From positions 1-9,259 of the forward strand of contig JACPCT010000310.1 in the NCBI GenBank assembly GCA_016184445.1: a DNA stretch of 9,259 bases, read 5' to 3'. Both the position numbers and the translations under genes were made by a program. Shown here piece by piece: positions 6,709-9,259 of this stretch (the first letter of the stretch is position 1; each line of letters begins with the position of its first letter). The notes under the pieces are model-generated. The model was not told the DNA's origin. It made no database searches and saw nothing but the letters and a program-made list of their open reading frames with translations. Origin of the DNA: Candidatus Tectimicrobiota bacterium (lineage in GTDB: Bacteria > UBA8248).

Positions 6709-7584
6709 ATGGGCGAGCGCCTGGGGTTCATCGGCCTGGGGAAGATGGGCACCCCCCTCACGCGGAACCTGCTGAAGGACGGCCACGAGGTCTCGGGCTA
6801 CGACATCGACCCCGCGCGGATGCGCCAGCTTGCGGAGGCGGGGGGGGCGCCCTGCCCCTCCGCCCGGGAGGTGGCCGGGCGCTCGGACATCACCTTCACC
6901 ATGCTGCTCAAGCCCGAGCACATCGAGGAGAACACGATAGGCCCCTCCGGGGTCGCCGCGGCGGGGCGGAAGGGCCTCATCCACGTCGAGATGAGCACCA
7001 TGCACCCCACCTGGTCGAAGGGCCTGGCCGGAAAGCTGGCCGGGCGCGGGATCGAGATGCTGGACGCCCCGGTCTCGGGCTCGGTCGACCAGGTCCACCT
7101 GCGCACCCTGGCCTTCATGGTCGGGGGCAGGCGCGAGGCCTTCGAGCGCGTGCGGCCCGTCATCGAGCCCCTGGCGCGCAAGACCGTCTACACCGGGGCG
7201 AGCGGCACCGGCGCCACCATGAAGCTCGCCACCAACCTCTTCGTGAACGCGGGGGTGGCCCTCCTCTCCGAGTCCCTCCTCCTCGCCCAGCGCTCCGGCG
7301 TGCCGGACGGCATCATCATGGAGGTGCTGCGCGGGGGCACCGTGGGCGGGAACCTCCTCGAGCTGGCGGGCCCCCGCATCCTCAGGCGCGACTTCGCCCC
7401 CCAGGGCGCCGTCGAGATCTTCGTCAAGGACATGGGCATGGCCATCGAGCTCGCCCGCGAGAGGGGCTTCGAGCTCACGGTGGTCAAGGCCGCGAGCGAG
7501 CTCTTCCTCAAGGCCGAGGCGGCCGGCTGGAGCAAGGACGACGCCATCCGCGTCATCGAGGTGTACGAGGGCAAGGCGGGGTAG
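6709..7584 (+). CDS. NAD(P)-dependent beta-hydroxyacid dehydrogenase (3-hydroxyisobutyrate dehydrogenase family)
   Basis: This 291-residue protein has the normal family length. The N-terminal Rossmann domain starts RLGFIGLGKMGTPLTRNLL, with the dinucleotide motif GLGKMG (9-14) and GYDIDPAR after strand 2. The substrate-binding motif LDAPVSGSVDQ (118-128) is present. The catalytic lysine is K172 in GATMKLATNLF, with N176 next to it. The all-helical C-terminal domain contains the KDMGMAIELAR stretch typical of the family. Members oxidise 3-hydroxyisobutyrate, tartronate semialdehyde, glyoxylate or related substrates; the exact one is not clear. It is cytoplasmic. AAAGGAG lies 8 bases before ATG 6709; the earlier ATG at 6702 is in another frame. 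It is divergent from the YgfZ-like gene and 30 bases ahead of the transporter gene. Confidence 0.92.
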   Translation: MGERLGFIGLGKMGTPLTRNLLKDGHEVSGYDIDPARMRQLAEAGGAPCPSAREVAGRSDITFTMLLKPEHIEENTIGPSGVAAAGRKGLIHVEMSTMHPTWSKGLAGKLAGRGIEMLDAPVSGSVDQVHLRTLAFMVGGRREAFERVRPVIEPLARKTVYTGASGTGATMKLATNLFVNAGVALLSESLLLAQRSGVPDGIIMEVLRGGTVGGNLLELAGPRILRRDFAPQGAVEIFVKDMGMAIELARERGFELTVVKAASELFLKAEAAGWSKDDAIRVIEVYEGKAG

Positions 7585-7614
7585 GAGTTCAGCCCGGGTT
7601 CCCGATACTGAGAG

Positions 7615-8622
7615 ATGTCGATGGAGTTCCTTGGCAGGCTTGTTCTTGACGCGCCCGCGGCGGTGTTGTCGTGGCTCGGCCGGCAAGGCACACGCGCAGT
7701 CGCAGCGCTCATTGTCATTGGTATCGTCACGCCATCGCTCGGCGCCTTATTCAAGCCGTTCGTCACCGAGGCGGTCTTTGTGCTGTTGTGCATTGCCTTC
7801 CTTCGCGTGGACATCGCGGCGTTTCGGATCTACCTGGGGCGCCCCGCGATTGTGCTCGCGGCAGCAGCGTGGACATCCTTGGTGATCCCAGCCCTGCTCG
7901 GCGCGAGCTATCTGGCGTTCGGTCTCGAAAATCAGTCGCCCGATCTCTTCCTCGCTCTCGTGCTGCAAGCAATCGCCTCGCCCCTGATGGCGGCTCCCGC
8001 GTTCGCCGCGTTGATTGGGCTAGATGCCACGCTTGTGCTCTGCACCATGGTAACGAGCACGGCGCTGCTGCCCTTTACGGCGCCCTTGTTCGCCCATGCC
8101 TTCATCGGACCTGCGCTTACACTCACCCCGTTGGCACTTGGCCTTAAGTTGTTTGCGATCCTCGCGGGTTCCGCTCTTGTCGGCTTCACCGTGCGCCGGA
8201 TCGCTGGCCTCACCGCCATCGAGCGGCAGGAGGAAATGATCAACGGTTTCAACATTCTCGTCCTGTTCGTCTTCATAGTGCCCGTCATGGAAAGCGTCGC
8301 CCCTCGCTTTCTCGCCACGCCCATGATCACAATTGGCCTCGTCGCGCTTGCCTTCGTCGTGTTCTTCGCAGTGCTTTTCCTGACCACCCTCCTCTTCACA
8401 TCCGCTGGCCGGGAGCGCGCCCTTACGCTCGGATTCATGGCCGCGCAACGCAATGTGGGGCTGATGCTGGCGGCGACCGGTGGGGCCTTGCCCGACCTCA
8501 CTTGGCTGTATTTCGCCTTTTGCTACTTCCCTATCTATCTGTCGCCGCTGCTGCTCCAACCGCTGGTGCGCCGGATAATCGCCCAACAAATCCTACGCTC
8601 AAGGGAGAGAAGCTTCCCGTAA
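7615..8622 (+). CDS. Multi-pass membrane transporter, bile acid:sodium symporter (BASS)-like
   Basis: This 335-residue hydrophobic protein has about nine to ten predicted membrane segments, beginning near residues 28-45 and 51-63 and ending near 296-316. The segment RERALTLGFMAAQRNVGLMLAA (about 267-287) resembles the conserved helix of BASS and arsenite-efflux-type carriers, where a glutamine-asparagine region lies in the substrate path. A second such region, LQAIASPLMAAPAFAALIG (about 117-135), fits the inverted-repeat design. The cargo is unknown. ATG 7615 is followed by ATG 7621; the GAGAG upstream fits the second one better (7-base gap), so the protein may start at residue 3. Codon choice is more varied than in the preceding dehydrogenase gene, which suggests a different history. 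It runs on the same strand, 30 bases after that gene. Confidence 0.75.
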   Translation: MSMEFLGRLVLDAPAAVLSWLGRQGTRAVAALIVIGIVTPSLGALFKPFVTEAVFVLLCIAFLRVDIAAFRIYLGRPAIVLAAAAWTSLVIPALLGASYLAFGLENQSPDLFLALVLQAIASPLMAAPAFAALIGLDATLVLCTMVTSTALLPFTAPLFAHAFIGPALTLTPLALGLKLFAILAGSALVGFTVRRIAGLTAIERQEEMINGFNILVLFVFIVPVMESVAPRFLATPMITIGLVALAFVVFFAVLFLTTLLFTSAGRERALTLGFMAAQRNVGLMLAATGGALPDLTWLYFAFCYFPIYLSPLLLQPLVRRIIAQQILRSRERSFP

Positions 8623-8627
8623 CAGAC

Positions 8628-8714
8628 GCTTGGAAAGAAGAAGTCGCCCCTACGGAACCGCGCCGCTGGGATGAAGTGATCCTGGAGAACCTGCGGATGC
8701 CCGGCCATGGCTGA
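8628..8714 (+). pseudogene. Possible 3' fragment of a lost gene upstream of the toxin gene
   Basis: After the transporter stop an open frame reads DAWKEEVAPTEPRRWDEVI, then LENLRMPGHG, and stops at a TGA that overlaps the start of the DUF4258 gene (ATGGCTGA). No start codon or Shine-Dalgarno precedes it within the gap, and the product is not recognised. The stop/start overlap is the kind seen between coupled genes, so it may be the tail of a gene whose front was lost. Chance is a real alternative. Confidence 0.25.
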
Positions 8715-8962
8715 GGATTTCGATTTCGGGGCCCTGCGCGCCTTCGCGGCGCGGGGGCGGATTCACTGGCACATGCACGATCGAGGCCTACCCGGTGCAG
8801 CGTCCGTACCCGGGCTGCCTGATTCTGCTGATCGGGGAGGAACCGCTGCACGTGGTGGCCGCCGCCGATCCGACCGCCGGCATATGCCACGTCATCACGG
8901 CGTACCGGCCCGGCATGGAGCATTTCGAACCGGATTTCAGGACCAGGAGGGGAGGGTCATGA
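8707..8962 (+). pseudogene. DUF4258 toxin-like gene with internal deletion and frameshift
   Basis: The 5' part reads MAEDFDFGALRAFAARGRIH, then WHMH (to about 8778). The 3' part, in another frame from 8780, reads IEAYPVQRPYPGCLILLIG, EEPLHVVAAADPTAG, ICHVITAYRPGMEHFEPDF and RTRR. This second part is the C-terminal half of DUF4258 ('iieeYp..rpypscLil.....plHvv.a......iiTaY.pd...w..dfr.R'). The piece that normally joins them, helix '..R..eRgis..dv..al..G', about 25 residues, is absent, and the frame is shifted by +1 at the junction near 8779. DUF4258 proteins resemble RelE/MqsR-type RNase toxins and often pair with YgiT-type zinc-finger proteins, as here. This copy cannot make the full fold without recoding. 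Confidence 0.75.
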
Positions 8963-9204
8963 CCGGAAACCCCGGGGGCTGCCCGCTTTGCGGAGGTGGA
9001 AAGCAACCCGGCACCACGACTTTCGCCGTGGACCTGGGGTTCGGCGTGGTGGTTGTCAGGGGGGTTCCCGCCCTCGTCTGTTCCCAGTGCGGTGAAGCGT
9101 GGATCGAAGACCCTGTGGCGTCGAGGCTGGAGAGTCTTGTTGCGGAGGCGCGGCAGAAGCGGGCCGTGGTCGAGGTCAGGCAGTGGGACCAGGTGGCGGC
9201 TTGA
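8959..9204 (+). CDS. YgiT-type zinc-finger antitoxin-family protein
   Basis: This 81-residue protein has two CxxC pairs, C8-P-L-C11 and C41-S-Q-C44, forming one zinc site. VDLGFGVVVVRGVPALVCSQ between them follows the YgiT pattern ('....G..v.v..vPa..C..CGe'). A helix VASRLESLVAEARQKRAVVEV follows. Unlike MqsA, it has no C-terminal helix-turn-helix, so it is the short N-terminal type that pairs with DUF4258 toxins. ATG 8959 has AGGAGG 8 bases upstream, and the start overlaps the DUF4258 stop by 4 bases (ATGA), the usual toxin-antitoxin arrangement. The gene looks intact, although its partner is broken. Bases 9205-9259 downstream hold nothing I can recognise. Confidence 0.85.
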   Translation: MTGNPGGCPLCGGGKQPGTTTFAVDLGFGVVVVRGVPALVCSQCGEAWIEDPVASRLESLVAEARQKRAVVEVRQWDQVAA

Positions 9205-9259
9205 GCGCTTGAAAGGCGGGGCGTAATCCCACCCCTTCGGGCGGACGGACCGGCGGCGG

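Noticed and set aside
5101..7686. An 861-codon minus-strand open frame
   Set aside because: It lies across the YgfZ and DUF2203 genes in another frame and antisense to the dehydrogenase. Its R/P/G/A-rich product has no recognisable domain.
8707..9204. A single 165-codon plus-strand gene covering the toxin and antitoxin region
   Set aside because: Its middle is an out-of-frame reading of the DUF4258 C-terminal half. The real units are the broken DUF4258 gene and the separate YgiT-type gene with its own ribosome site.

Overview
The window looks like chromosomal DNA from an uncultivated bacterium with very high G+C. The housekeeping genes are visibly rich in G/C, with codons ending almost always in G or C. 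The gene mix is an ATP-type PEP carboxykinase, a DUF2203 protein, a YgfZ/GcvT-like folate-binding protein, a nitrilase-superfamily enzyme and a beta-hydroxyacid dehydrogenase. It would fit lineages such as Rokubacteria or Tectomicrobia, but that placement is a guess. No rRNA, tRNA, CRISPR array, insertion sequence or phage gene is visible.

Layout. At 1-632 is the 3' part of a plus-strand SUMF1/FGE-like gene. A hairpin repeat at 699-731 lies between it and a convergent minus-strand island at about 800-1690. The island is clearly lower in G+C and carries three small genes: a HicB-like antitoxin-type protein (802-1113), a DUF3467 protein (1103-1369) and a 68-residue protein with weak HicA resemblance (1336-1542). 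The last two overlap across an 8-base T run, which contains a textbook -1 slippery heptamer.

From 1832 to 5094 the minus strand carries a probable operon, read right to left: pckA, a tiny 4-oxalocrotonate-tautomerase-like gene, a nitrilase-family amidohydrolase, then a four-helix membrane protein after a strong hairpin. A perfect TATAAT box lies upstream of pckA. Further right, still on the minus strand, a YgfZ-like gene and a DUF2203 gene form a tight pair (5231-6584). A divergent plus-strand unit begins with a beta-hydroxyacid dehydrogenase (6709-7584), followed by a BASS-like membrane transporter of different composition (7615-8622). Next comes a toxin-antitoxin remnant: a DUF4258 toxin gene broken by an internal deletion (8707-8962), overlapping by 4 bases an intact YgiT-type zinc-finger antitoxin gene (8959-9204).

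Two themes stand out. First, two antitoxin-type genes look intact while their presumed toxin partners look degenerate or broken. Second, several genes have local lesions or possible recoding sites: the slippery T run, a tautomerase lacking its long helix, a likely frame break at the YgfZ N-terminus, and the DUF4258 deletion. Whether these are biological or come from assembly cannot be decided from the sequence alone. I found no convincing new multi-gene system. The nearest candidate is the small island with the possible frameshift fusion.
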